From Alphaproteobacteria bacterium (GTDB lineage: Bacteria > Pseudomonadota > Alphaproteobacteria > Rickettsiales > Deianiraeaceae), in contig JANYEN010000014.1 of NCBI GenBank assembly GCA_025363115.1, positions 1-32,335 of the forward strand: DNA of 32,335 bases, in the 5' to 3' direction. Below are positions 8,782 through 17,023 of the stretch, in pieces. The position numbers and the translations under genes were made by a program. Positions within the stretch are counted from its first letter, which is position 1. The number at the start of each line of letters is the position of its first letter. The notes under the pieces were generated by a model. That model was not told the origin of the DNA. It saw nothing but the letters and a program-made list of their open reading frames with translations, and ran no database searches.

Positions 8782-10074
8782 ATGGATAAAATTATTATAG
8801 AAGGAGGGAATATATTAAACGGTGAAATTATTATTTCTGGTTCTAAAAATATTTCTTTACCTATTATTGCAGCTTCTATTTTATCGAACAAAGAAATAGT
8901 TTTAATGGATATTCCTAATATTCAAGATTCTTTATCAATGCTACATTTAATCGCATCTATAGGTGCTAAATTGACGCTTGAATCCCCGATTGATAATGGA
9001 TATGGCTTGCCTTTGCGTGCCGTTAAAATTGATTGTAGTGCGGTTAATAAAACTGTTGTTGATTATGAAATTGTAAGAAAAATGAGAGCTTCGGTGGTTG
9101 TGTTAGGGCCTTTATTGGCAAGATTTGGACATGCTGAAATCTCTTTGCCTGGCGGATGCACAATTGGAGCCAGACCAGTTGATCTTCATATTGATGGATT
9201 GCGAGCTTTGGGGGCTAATATTGATATAGATTTTGGTTATATAAAAGCTAAAGTTAACGGTCGTTTAAAAGGTAATGTTATAAATTTTCCTAAGGTATCT
9301 GTTGGTGCTACCCAAAATATACTTATGGCGGCAGTTTTAGCAGAAGGACAAACTATAATTAATAATGCTGCATTGGAGCCAGAAGTCGTTTATTTAGGAG
9401 AATTTCTACAAATTATGGGCGCTAAAATACAAGGGTTAGGCACACCCAGTATTATTATAGAAGGTGTTGAAGAACTAAAAGAAGCGATTTATAAAATTCC
9501 TGCTGATAGGTTAGAAGCGGCAACTTATGCAGTAGCAGCAGCTATCACTAATGGTAAAATTATAATGCATAATGCTAATCTAGATTTGTTTAAAGGGGTA
9601 GATAAAGTTTTTAATGAAGCTGGAATAAAAATTTCACAAGAAAAACCCGATCAAGTGATTGCCGAAAGAGCTTCAACTGGCTTAAAGCCATGCAAAGTAT
9701 ATACCGAGCCTTATCCAGGATTTCCAACGGATATCCAGGCTCATATAATGACATTAATGTTGCAAGCTAATGGAATTTCTGAAATATATGAAAATATTTT
9801 TGAAAATCGCTTTATGCATGTACCCGAACTGATTAGAATGGGTGCTAAAATTGATATTATACGTAATAAAGCCACTATTTATGGCGGTAGCCAATTAAAA
9901 GGGGCCGATGTTATGGCAAGCGATCTTCGTGCATCTGTATCTCTTATTATTGCGGGATTGATAGCGAATGGCACCACCACTGTTAGCAGGATTTATCATT
10001 TAGATAGAGGTTATGATTTTTTAAATGGTAAACTTAAACAATTAGGAGCAAAAATAACTCGTGTAAGATCATGA
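8782..10074 (+). CDS. murA: UDP-N-acetylglucosamine 1-carboxyvinyltransferase
   Basis: A 430-residue enolpyruvyl transferase that commits UDP-GlcNAc to peptidoglycan synthesis. I start it at the ATG at 8782 (MDKIIIEGG) because this matches the MurA N-terminus. A TTG 15 bases upstream is in frame but adds nothing family-like. The substrate-binding K22 and N23 are present in SGSKNISLP. The catalytic cysteine is C126 in PGGCTIGARPVDLH, so the enzyme should be fosfomycin-sensitive in the way Cys-type MurA is. GFPTDIQ holds the conserved Asp, and DLRASVSLIIAGL holds the C-terminal Arg. It ends in an ATGA overlap with the small lipoprotein gene. Its presence implies that at least peptidoglycan precursors are made. 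Confidence 0.97.
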   Translation: MDKIIIEGGNILNGEIIISGSKNISLPIIAASILSNKEIVLMDIPNIQDSLSMLHLIASIGAKLTLESPIDNGYGLPLRAVKIDCSAVNKTVVDYEIVRKMRASVVVLGPLLARFGHAEISLPGGCTIGARPVDLHIDGLRALGANIDIDFGYIKAKVNGRLKGNVINFPKVSVGATQNILMAAVLAEGQTIINNAALEPEVVYLGEFLQIMGAKIQGLGTPSIIIEGVEELKEAIYKIPADRLEAATYAVAAAITNGKIIMHNANLDLFKGVDKVFNEAGIKISQEKPDQVIAERASTGLKPCKVYTEPYPGFPTDIQAHIMTLMLQANGISEIYENIFENRFMHVPELIRMGAKIDIIRNKATIYGGSQLKGADVMASDLRASVSLIIAGLIANGTTTVSRIYHLDRGYDFLNGKLKQLGAKITRVRS

Positions 10075-10187
10075 AAATAATTTTGCCACTTTTTTTATTT
10101 TTTATTTTAACTGGATGCGGTAGAATAGGGAATTTAATGACTGACGAAGAATATAATAGAAGTCACAATGATATATCTAAAAAATGA
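10071..10187 (+). CDS. Small LptM (YifL)-like lipoprotein
   Basis: A 38-codon gene shorter than most gene-finder cut-offs: a hydrophobic signal sequence from MKIILPLFLFFI, then the lipobox LTGC with the modified Cys at residue 16, then GRIGNL and a short polar tail ending NDISKK. This layout, a lipobox followed by CGxxGxL, is that of LptM/YifL, the tiny outer-membrane lipoprotein that assists LPS translocon (LptD) folding. In many proteobacteria that gene sits directly before lysA. Here it overlaps murA (ATGA at 10071) and coaE (ATGA at 10184) at both ends, and lysA follows coaE. The double overlap strongly supports it being translated. The LptM assignment rests on length, lipobox and lysA proximity. 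Confidence 0.7.
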   Translation: MKIILPLFLFFILTGCGRIGNLMTDEEYNRSHNDISKK

Positions 10188-10828
10188 AAATACTTGGAAT
10201 AATAGGAGAAGTTTGCGCAGGTAAAACAACAATTTCAAAAAATTTAGCTAATTCTTCTAAATTATTTACCATGTTTAATGATGGAATAAAACATTTAGAG
10301 GGAGATTATGAGATAAAAAAAATTTATCAGAACAACCAGGATGTTATTAATAAAATCGGCAATTTATACCCTTCATGCGTAGTTAATAATCAGATAGATA
10401 CTAAAATATTAGGAGAGTTTTTTTTTGCTAGTTCTAAAAATCAAATTATGATCGAGCAAATTACTCATCCTGTTTTAAAAACCCAAATTCTTGAATTTAT
10501 TGATTTATGTAAAGAAAAAAATATATTATTAATTTTTGATATCCCTGTTTTACTAAAATTAAATTTAAATCACAAATGTGATTATGTGGCTTTTTTTACG
10601 GCTCAGCACACCGAAAGAATTGAAAGAGGAATATTGCGCATGATTGCTAAACACGCTATGACAAAAGCAGAAGCCAAAGGAAGATTTTTAAATATAGATA
10701 AAATAGCGGTAAAAAAATATGATTTTAAAAATAATATTATAATTGATACTACTAATTATACAAATAATCCAGAAGTTACAATAAATTTAGCTGTTGATAA
10801 AATTATAAATTTTTTGACAAGTATATAA
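10184..10828 (+). CDS. coaE: Dephospho-CoA kinase, divergent
   Basis: A 214-residue P-loop kinase for the last step of coenzyme A synthesis (phosphorylation of the 3' OH of dephospho-CoA). Family wording is clear in IDTKILGEFFF (usual IDRxxLGxxVF), ITHPVLKTQI (usual IxHPxV) and the C-terminal NNIIIDTT (usual DxVIDNxG). Several catalytic motifs are drifted: the P-loop is GEVCAGKTT (usual GGIGSGKST), the DADxxxH element reads FNDGIKH, and the acid of PLLxE is replaced in IPVLLKLNL. The lid region LRMIAKHAMTKAEAKGRF retains arginines. It starts inside the stop codon of the small lipoprotein gene. It is probably still active, since CoaE is essential, but it is unusually diverged. Confidence 0.87.
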   Translation: MKILGIIGEVCAGKTTISKNLANSSKLFTMFNDGIKHLEGDYEIKKIYQNNQDVINKIGNLYPSCVVNNQIDTKILGEFFFASSKNQIMIEQITHPVLKTQILEFIDLCKEKNILLIFDIPVLLKLNLNHKCDYVAFFTAQHTERIERGILRMIAKHAMTKAEAKGRFLNIDKIAVKKYDFKNNIIIDTTNYTNNPEVTINLAVDKIINFLTSI

Positions 10829-10889
10829 TATTGCTTAAGATATAATTATTGGTGTTTTTATACCGCAATCAAATAACTATTATAATTTT

Positions 10890-12077
10890 ATGTTAAATAG
10901 CAATTTTAGGTATAATAATAATATTTTTTGTATAGATAATAAGCCTATTTTGGATTTTAACAAAAAAAGCCCCGTGCATTTTTATAGTAGTAATTATATA
11001 GCTGATCAATATGCGTTTTTTAATAATGGTATAAAAACTAAAGATAAATTAATTTGCTATGCTATGAAAGCTAATTTTAATATAGAAATATTAAAAATTT
11101 TGGTCAATTTGGGAGCAGGAATGGATTGTGTCTCTATAGGAGAAATTAAGCAAGCATTATTAGCAGGTTGCGATCCAAAAAAAATTGTATTTTCAGGCGT
11201 CGGTAAAACTACCGAAGAATTAATTCTTGCTATTAAACTGAATATTAAGCAAATAAGCTGTGAATCACTAGAAGAGCTAGACGAAATTGTAGAGCTTAGT
11301 AAAAAATTAAAAATTAACGCCAATATTTGTTTACGAGTTAATTTAGATATAGAAGTTGCTACTCATAAATATATAGCCACTGGAGCAAAAAGTGCTAAAT
11401 TTGGCATTGAAGCTAATAAAATAATTTTGCTTTGTAAAAAAATTGAACCTATAAAACATATAAATTTTATAGGTCTGTCTATTCATATAGGGTCTCAAAT
11501 TATAGATTATAAAAATTTTGAAAACGCATTTAATAGTTTTATAAAAGTGATAAAATCAGTTCAGTTGGCAGGACATAAAATAAAATCAATTAGTTTGGGT
11601 GGAGGTTTAGGGGTGGCATATAAACCAGAAGAAATAGCAATAGCTAAAATTACTGCCCAAAAATATCTAGATACGGTTAACGATTTTGAAAAGCAAGTGC
11701 AGTTACCAATAATTATTGAACCAGGTAGATTTTTAATGGCTAATGCTGGAGTTACCCTTGCTAAAGTTATTCGAGTTAAAAAAACTCAAGATATTGAATT
11801 TTTAATATTAAATGTAGGAATGAATAATATAATTAGACCTGCACTTTATCAAGCTTATCATCATATTTTACCTGCAATAAATAATCCAAATAGCCAAAAA
11901 AAAATATATAAAATAGTAGGTCCAATTTGTGAATCTGCCGATATTTTTCACGAAAATTACTTTATGCAAGTAATGCAAAAAAATGATTATGTAGTAATAT
12001 TATCAACTGGAGCTTACTGTTCTAGTATGGCATCAAATTATAATTTAATGAAAATAGCCAAAGAAGTAATAATTTAA
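10890..12077 (+). CDS. lysA: Diaminopimelate decarboxylase
   Basis: A 395-residue fold-type III PLP enzyme that decarboxylates meso-diaminopimelate to lysine. The PLP lysine is K60 in CYAMKANFN. Other landmarks are GAGMDCVSIGEI, the HIGSQI phosphate-loop element, SLGGGLGV, EPGRFL (substrate carboxylate contact), GPICESADIF with the active-site Cys from the partner subunit, and GAYCSSMASNYN at the C-terminus. Length is slightly under the usual 410-420 because the N-terminal strand is short. A 61-base gap separates it from coaE. Keeping LysA together with MurA suggests the DAP branch is retained for both cell wall and lysine. Confidence 0.95.
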   Translation: MLNSNFRYNNNIFCIDNKPILDFNKKSPVHFYSSNYIADQYAFFNNGIKTKDKLICYAMKANFNIEILKILVNLGAGMDCVSIGEIKQALLAGCDPKKIVFSGVGKTTEELILAIKLNIKQISCESLEELDEIVELSKKLKINANICLRVNLDIEVATHKYIATGAKSAKFGIEANKIILLCKKIEPIKHINFIGLSIHIGSQIIDYKNFENAFNSFIKVIKSVQLAGHKIKSISLGGGLGVAYKPEEIAIAKITAQKYLDTVNDFEKQVQLPIIIEPGRFLMANAGVTLAKVIRVKKTQDIEFLILNVGMNNIIRPALYQAYHHILPAINNPNSQKKIYKIVGPICESADIFHENYFMQVMQKNDYVVILSTGAYCSSMASNYNLMKIAKEVII

Positions 12078-12099
12078 AATTATAAAATTTAGTGCATTT

Positions 12100-12480
12100 A
12101 TGCCAACGTTTTTTTTTACGGGATCTGTACTTTTCTTGGCTTTAACTATAGCTTTACTTATAGCTTCCTTGGTTGCCCCTCCAGCTATTCCTCTTTTTTT
12201 TGCTGCTATAGGTGCATTAGGAGCTAGCTTACTTTCTAGTTTGGGAGGAATTGCATCTCTTGTATGGGGAAAAAATCAAAGCTCATCTTTGGAAAAAGCT
12301 AACGCAAGTAGCCTGTCTGAATCTTCCCCGAGTCAACAACAATTTCATGCACCTCATGTACAACAACCAGCACAAAATTTACCTGCTCCCAATAATAAAA
12401 ATTCTGCTACTCCTTTATCTTCACAGCAAACACATACCTCAATTAAAAATATTCGATCTTCTTCACCTAGAGTTCTTTAA
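12100..12480 (+). CDS. Hypothetical protein with bilobed hydrophobic domain and low-complexity tail (Inc-like)
   Basis: A 126-residue protein of no recognised family. Residues 4-25 and 30-56 form two hydrophobic lobes joined by a short proline turn (LVAPPAIPL), ending near VWGKNQ. The remaining 70 residues are a polar tail rich in Ser, Gln, Asn, Pro and Ala. Two adjacent hydrophobic helices plus a polar tail is the layout of inclusion-membrane (Inc-type) effectors and of small membrane-inserted effectors of intracellular bacteria. This is a likeness in shape, not a sequence match. It follows lysA by 22 bases, and its stop codon overlaps the stop of convergent feoB (12477-12480). Another frame is open at 12251-12490, but this frame has the coherent domain architecture. 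It could also be an ordinary small inner-membrane protein. Confidence 0.6.
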   Translation: MPTFFFTGSVLFLALTIALLIASLVAPPAIPLFFAAIGALGASLLSSLGGIASLVWGKNQSSSLEKANASSLSESSPSQQQFHAPHVQQPAQNLPAPNNKNSATPLSSQQTHTSIKNIRSSSPRVL

Positions 12481-14360
12481 GAAAATATAATTATAGTTAT
12501 TTTTGCTATATAAGCCATAACCCAAGCTAATACTGAGGTTAATACAATAAGTATTATTAAATATATTTTATCTCCTGCTTCCCGCTTAAACATTACTACT
12601 GCCGAAAGGCAAGGAATATAAATAAGAGAAAACATAATATAAGATATACCACTTGAAAAAGGTACCTCTTGTCGCATTTTTTCCATTAAGCCTACTTCAT
12701 TTCCTGGTACTTTATATAATACTCCCAAGGTGCTAATAGCTACTTCTTTAGCCGCAATTGCCGCTAAAAGTGCAATATTCATTTTCCAATCAAAACCTAA
12801 AGGACTAAAAACAGGCTCACAGGCTTTTCCTATAGCTCCTAACACACTGTTTGAAAGTAAATAATTATTGGCATTAATCATTTCTTCTTGTGATACCGAT
12901 TTTTTTGCAGTAGTGACTTTAAAATGATCCCAATAATCCATATTCCAAGGATTGTAAGGCAAATGGCTTAAAATCCATATTGAAAATGCCATAATAGCAA
13001 TAAAAGTGCCCGCATTTTTTAAATATGATTTAGCTTTAGTTACTACCTCGCTAAGCAATAAACTAAATTGAGGCCAGCAATAATCGTGTAATTCAATAAT
13101 AAATAAATTATTGGTAATGCTGTTTTTGTCATATTTTTTGATAAAAAATCCTACCAATCTAGAAATGAGCAAACCTAGAAATGTTCCCCCTATATAAATG
13201 CCAAATAATACGTAAGGAGCAACATGGGCACTAAAAAATGTCCCTACCAATAAAATAAAAAGCGTCATTTTAGCACTGCAAGGCACCAAACCAATTGCAA
13301 AAAGAGTGGCAATTTTTTCTATTTTATTTGGAATAATTCTAGTCGACATATAAGCAGGTATCGAACATCCAAAACCAGTTAATAAAGGAAAGGACGAAGC
13401 TCCCTGCATGCCAAATTTTCTCAAAATTCCATCCATTAAAAATGTTATACGAGACATATACCCTACTTTTTCTAATAACGATATACAAAATGACATTATA
13501 ATAATTAAAGGTAAGAATGTTAAAACCGTTATTACTCCAGGTATTATTCCGTCAGTTAATGAAGCAACTAAAATATTGCGAGGCAAATGAAGGGTTAAAA
13601 ACTGAGCAATATTATCTCCTACATATTCAATAAAATCAGCGGGAAATTGCCCGAGGCTAAAAGTTAACTTAAAAGATATAAACATGATAGCACCAAAAAT
13701 TGGCAATCCAAAAAATTTGTGAAGCAAGATTTTATCTAAAATTTTAGTGTAGTTAATTTTTCTCTTAAAGAAAGATATTTTCTTTACTGCCGAATCAAAT
13801 ATTTTATCAATTTCTAAACAATCATAGCTTTTAAGATCTAATATTTTTTCTATTTTGTGAGTTTTGACAATTTTTTCTAATAAATTGTTAAGATTAGTTT
13901 TATTTTTGGCGCTTACCACGGCTACTTCAAGACCCAATAATAAGCCAATAGTATCGGTGTTAATTTCTAAACCTTGTTCTTGTGCCAAATCGTACATATT
14001 TAAGGCAATCAATTTAGGTTTTTTAATTTCTTTAATAGTGCTTAATAAGTGACCAATTCTATCTAAGCGAGTGCAATTACCTACAATTAATACTATATCA
14101 TAATCTTTAATATTTTCTAAAAAATATTGGCGCGCAATTTTTTCATCCTCCGAAGTTTCAGAATTAAAATTATATATGCCTGGTAAATCAATAAAAGTAA
14201 TAATATTTCCTTTATAATTGAACGAAATTTCGGTTTTTTCTACGGTTACTCCAGGAAAATTTCCTACCCTTAAATTGCTACCTGCTAAACGATTTATTAA
14301 TAAAGTTTTGCCGCTATTAGGTTGACCTAACAATGCTATTCTTATATTGTTAGATTGCAT
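12477..14360 (-). CDS. feoB: Ferrous iron transporter FeoB
   Basis: A 627-residue Fe(II) transporter, shorter than the roughly 750-770 of E. coli-type FeoB. The cytosolic G domain is complete: G1 GQPNSGKT (12-19), G2 PGVTVEK, G3 DLPGIYNF, G4 NMYD and G5 SAKN. The helical linker after the G domain is reduced. The membrane part has the core motifs FPLLTGFGCSIPAYMSTR (the Gate motif with its Cys) and IGLVPCSAKMTLF (usual MPCSARLP), then a later pair of helices with AAIAAKEVAISTLG. About nine to ten helices are visible. It begins immediately after the feoA stop. Its 3' end overlaps the convergent gene by 4 bases, leaving no room for a separate terminator. Confidence 0.95.
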   Translation of the reverse strand: MQSNNIRIALLGQPNSGKTLLINRLAGSNLRVGNFPGVTVEKTEISFNYKGNIITFIDLPGIYNFNSETSEDEKIARQYFLENIKDYDIVLIVGNCTRLDRIGHLLSTIKEIKKPKLIALNMYDLAQEQGLEINTDTIGLLLGLEVAVVSAKNKTNLNNLLEKIVKTHKIEKILDLKSYDCLEIDKIFDSAVKKISFFKRKINYTKILDKILLHKFFGLPIFGAIMFISFKLTFSLGQFPADFIEYVGDNIAQFLTLHLPRNILVASLTDGIIPGVITVLTFLPLIIIMSFCISLLEKVGYMSRITFLMDGILRKFGMQGASSFPLLTGFGCSIPAYMSTRIIPNKIEKIATLFAIGLVPCSAKMTLFILLVGTFFSAHVAPYVLFGIYIGGTFLGLLISRLVGFFIKKYDKNSITNNLFIIELHDYCWPQFSLLLSEVVTKAKSYLKNAGTFIAIMAFSIWILSHLPYNPWNMDYWDHFKVTTAKKSVSQEEMINANNYLLSNSVLGAIGKACEPVFSPLGFDWKMNIALLAAIAAKEVAISTLGVLYKVPGNEVGLMEKMRQEVPFSSGISYIMFSLIYIPCLSAVVMFKREAGDKIYLIILIVLTSVLAWVMAYIAKITIIIFS

Positions 14361-14603
14361 TTATTCGATTAATTTAATTAATATTTGCTTAGCATTATCT
14401 TTTCTGATGCAAAAAGTAGTAACTAAAGCTTTAGGAGATTCTGCTTCAATTACTAAATTATTACCCGTTAAAGAAGCATTTGTTATTTTTACTTTGCTAC
14501 CCAAACAAATTCCCCACGAACACAGTTTTTCTTTTAAACTAATATTCTGACTTACATCAATAATTTGAGCAGTTTGTCCTAAATGTAGCTGACTTAAATC
14601 CAT
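14361..14603 (-). CDS. feoA: FeoA, ferrous iron transport accessory protein
   Basis: An 80-residue SH3-like protein that works with FeoB at the inner membrane. The typical opening is visible (MDLSQLHLGQTAQIIDV), followed by the helix with LKEKLCSWGICLGSKVKI (usual RLxxLGLxPGxxVxV) and a last strand carrying VIEAESPKALVTTFCIRKDNAKQI. The usual glycine of LGL is replaced by Trp-Gly (CSWGICLG). It is directly joined to feoB (stop and start are adjacent). No Fur box could be identified by eye in the 82-base gap to recF. Confidence 0.9.
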   Translation of the reverse strand: MDLSQLHLGQTAQIIDVSQNISLKEKLCSWGICLGSKVKITNASLTGNNLVIEAESPKALVTTFCIRKDNAKQILIKLIE

Positions 14604-14684
14604 AATAATATTAATAACTAATTAAGAATAAATTTATGTTAATAAAAAGCAATGCTGATTAAAAAAGAAAAATAAATATATTTT

Positions 14685-15755
14685 TTAAAGAAGAATAATT
14701 TGGGCATGATATTTGTCGAAAAGATCATATTTTCGTGGGCTTGTCATCCATATTTGTGAATTATGTTTGGTAAAACTATCTAAAATTTTATCAAAGTTAT
14801 CATGATCTACAAATGAGCTAATTTCGTCAAATAAAATAATTGGAGTACGTTGTTTTTTTTCGGTTAAAAGTGTTGAAAATATTTCAAAAATAGAAAGCAA
14901 GAATATTTTTTGTCTGCCACTCGAGACCATTTCCAATGATTCATTATTATACAAAATATTAAAATCGGTGCGATGAGTTCCAATAAAAGTTCGTGCCGCC
15001 TCTTTGTCTTTTTGGCGATTTTTTGCTAAGCTAAAAATAAAATTTTCTGTAATTCTTTCAATTGAATTTCCGTTGAGTACTAGATTTTCAAAAATCCCAT
15101 CAGTTGTTAAGTTGACGTTTAGCAAAGCAGATTCTATAGATTTTTTATTAAAACTACTCAAAATAGAAGCTCTGTTATGGGCAATATTAGCACCTATAGA
15201 ACTAATCTGTTTTTCTAAAATATCTAGCCATTTGTTATTATTCTCGGGCAACAATAAAACTTTAATACGCTCCTTTATAAGCTTATCATAATCAATTAAA
15301 AGACTGGCATGATTGTTGAAAAATCCAAAAACTATTCGGTCAATAAATTTACGACGATTTGTAGAAGATAATAAAAAAGAATATTGGGTATCTCCTGTAA
15401 AAGATATTATATCGCACCAATTTGCTAAATCTGCCTGCTTATTAATTGGTTTATCGTTAATTTTAATTTTTTTGGTAGCATTTTTAATAGTTGTATTTTC
15501 TATGCTAACAACGGTAGAATCATTAAAAGTGGCTATAATTTCGCTTTTTTGAGATTTATTATAATTTAAATGTTCTGGATTTGTGCTTAACATTCCTTTA
15601 CCAGGCGATAAAAGACTAATCGCCTCTAAAATTGAAGTTTTACCTGTACCATTATTGCCAATTAAAATAATATTATTACCTGTTAAATCGCATGCAAAGT
15701 TGATATGTATTTTAAAATTATATAAAGTAAGCTTTTGTATTGCCAGGTTTTTCAT
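14685..15755 (-). CDS. recF: DNA replication and repair protein RecF
   Basis: A 356-residue SMC-like ATPase that helps load RecA at gapped DNA with RecO and RecR. The Walker A is IGNNGTGKTSILEAI (Gly-rich loop about 33-41). The ABC-like signature is VSSGRQKIFLLSIF, and the Walker B is PIILFDEISSFVD (usual PILLLDEVxxxLD). The RecF-specific early block LTLYNFKIHINF and the middle SSTNRRKFIDRIVFGF (usual RRxFLDxxxF) are present. Length matches the family. It is not next to dnaN or gyrB as in many bacteria. It lies between the tandem paralogues and feoA on the same strand. Confidence 0.94.
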   Translation of the reverse strand: MKNLAIQKLTLYNFKIHINFACDLTGNNIILIGNNGTGKTSILEAISLLSPGKGMLSTNPEHLNYNKSQKSEIIATFNDSTVVSIENTTIKNATKKIKINDKPINKQADLANWCDIISFTGDTQYSFLLSSTNRRKFIDRIVFGFFNNHASLLIDYDKLIKERIKVLLLPENNNKWLDILEKQISSIGANIAHNRASILSSFNKKSIESALLNVNLTTDGIFENLVLNGNSIERITENFIFSLAKNRQKDKEAARTFIGTHRTDFNILYNNESLEMVSSGRQKIFLLSIFEIFSTLLTEKKQRTPIILFDEISSFVDHDNFDKILDSFTKHNSQIWMTSPRKYDLFDKYHAQIILL

Positions 15756-15821
15756 GGTAGTGCTAATAGATATTTTATCAAAACAACTATCTACTTTAAT
15801 TGCAATATATTTGCTGATTAA

Positions 15822-16946
15822 CTACATTTTGCGAGTTTTAGAATCTACTATCTTGGCATTTATATTTATAACTTCTTCAAAATTTTCTTGAGTCTTTTTG
15901 ATTCTTGTAAATTCTTCGGATCCATAAAGACTTCTTTCTGCAAATTTTTCTGCTTTAATTAAACAAACGCCGATTAAATACTGTTTTTTATTTAAAATCT
16001 TGGTTGCCCGTTCTTGAGGGTCTGGAATTAATATTTTAAGAGCCTTATAGTCAATTCCCATAGTTTGGGTTAAATGCTCATTAATTACTACCTCTTTACC
16101 CTCTAATAAATTTTTTAAAGATAATAAGAAATCTGGCAACCCAGTTCCCGAAGCGATTATAGGAAATTTATTTTCAACATCTGCTTCAACAAAGCATTTT
16201 TCAATTTTTATTAATTCTTCCGTTGAACGCATAGGACTCGCAGACCGTCTAGCATATTTAGATTGATAATCCTGTGTTTCATTATTTTCTTCTATCACGT
16301 TTCCTCCACAAACTTTTACAGATTGTTTTAAATCTTCTAGATTTATTTCTCCTGCAATAAAATCTTCAAAACTATAAATCGTACCCGTAGCATTACCTGC
16401 TCCAAAATATTGATCATCACTATCGGTATTAATTAAATAATATTTTTTGCTATCACCCTCTCTAACAACTATACTAATATCGTTGCCATTCTTTTTAAGG
16501 ATTTGGGCATTATTAGTTCCAGCTCTTGCAATATCTAATAATTGTTGAGCTAAATTTTGCTTGATAGCATTTGGATCATTATTTGATAAACGAGCATTAT
16601 TTCTTAAAGATTCTTCTTTGCTGCTAATTTCATCTTTATAGCAACGTTCTATATTATTTACTAATTCCTTTAAATCCGTTCCTTCTCGTAATATATGCCC
16701 GCTTTGCAATATTAAATGATGGTCTAACTCGCCTTTCTTAATAACGTTATAAATTGTTTCTTTTTTGTCAATACTTACCTTAACAGTTAAAATATTTTTA
16801 TTTTTATTATCTGTTGTAACATTTATACCAGTTATACCTAATTCTATCAAATAGAAAAATTTTTCTTTATATGGAATAAAATTTTTTATACCTTCACTAA
16901 TTTGTTGAAGATAAAGTGAGCGGGCAGGACTGCTATAATGAGCCAC
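15822..16946 (-). CDS. Protein of unknown family, tandem paralogue B
   Basis: A 374-residue protein that I do not recognise. There is no signal peptide or membrane helix, so it is a cytosolic or secreted soluble protein. It is clearly a duplicate of the gene at 17024 (well over half of the aligned positions look identical). Conserved blocks: FFYLIELGITGIN (about 30-42), VNNIERCYKDEI (96-107), NAQILKKNGNDIS (146-158), KYYLINTDSDDQYFGAGNAT (168-187), RRSASPMRSTEELIKIEKCF (233-252), GIDYKALKILIPDPQERA (297-314) and the C-terminal SKTRKM. The variable parts are the first 25 residues, about 255-285, and about 322-355. A Ser/Arg segment with two SP-like steps lies in the middle. Upstream of recF by 66 bases. 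Confidence 0.75.
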   Translation of the reverse strand: MAHYSSPARSLYLQQISEGIKNFIPYKEKFFYLIELGITGINVTTDNKNKNILTVKVSIDKKETIYNVIKKGELDHHLILQSGHILREGTDLKELVNNIERCYKDEISSKEESLRNNARLSNNDPNAIKQNLAQQLLDIARAGTNNAQILKKNGNDISIVVREGDSKKYYLINTDSDDQYFGAGNATGTIYSFEDFIAGEINLEDLKQSVKVCGGNVIEENNETQDYQSKYARRSASPMRSTEELIKIEKCFVEADVENKFPIIASGTGLPDFLLSLKNLLEGKEVVINEHLTQTMGIDYKALKILIPDPQERATKILNKKQYLIGVCLIKAEKFAERSLYGSEEFTRIKKTQENFEEVININAKIVDSKTRKM

Positions 16947-17023
16947 AATTTTGATATTATTTATATATAAACATCATTATTATACCATGGCTTTCATTTA
17001 ATTACAATTTATTTTCTGATAAA

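Noticed and set aside
12251-12490. Alternative plus-strand frame inside the hypothetical gene
   Set aside because: It lacks a coherent architecture and overlaps the frame with a clear two-lobe hydrophobic domain.
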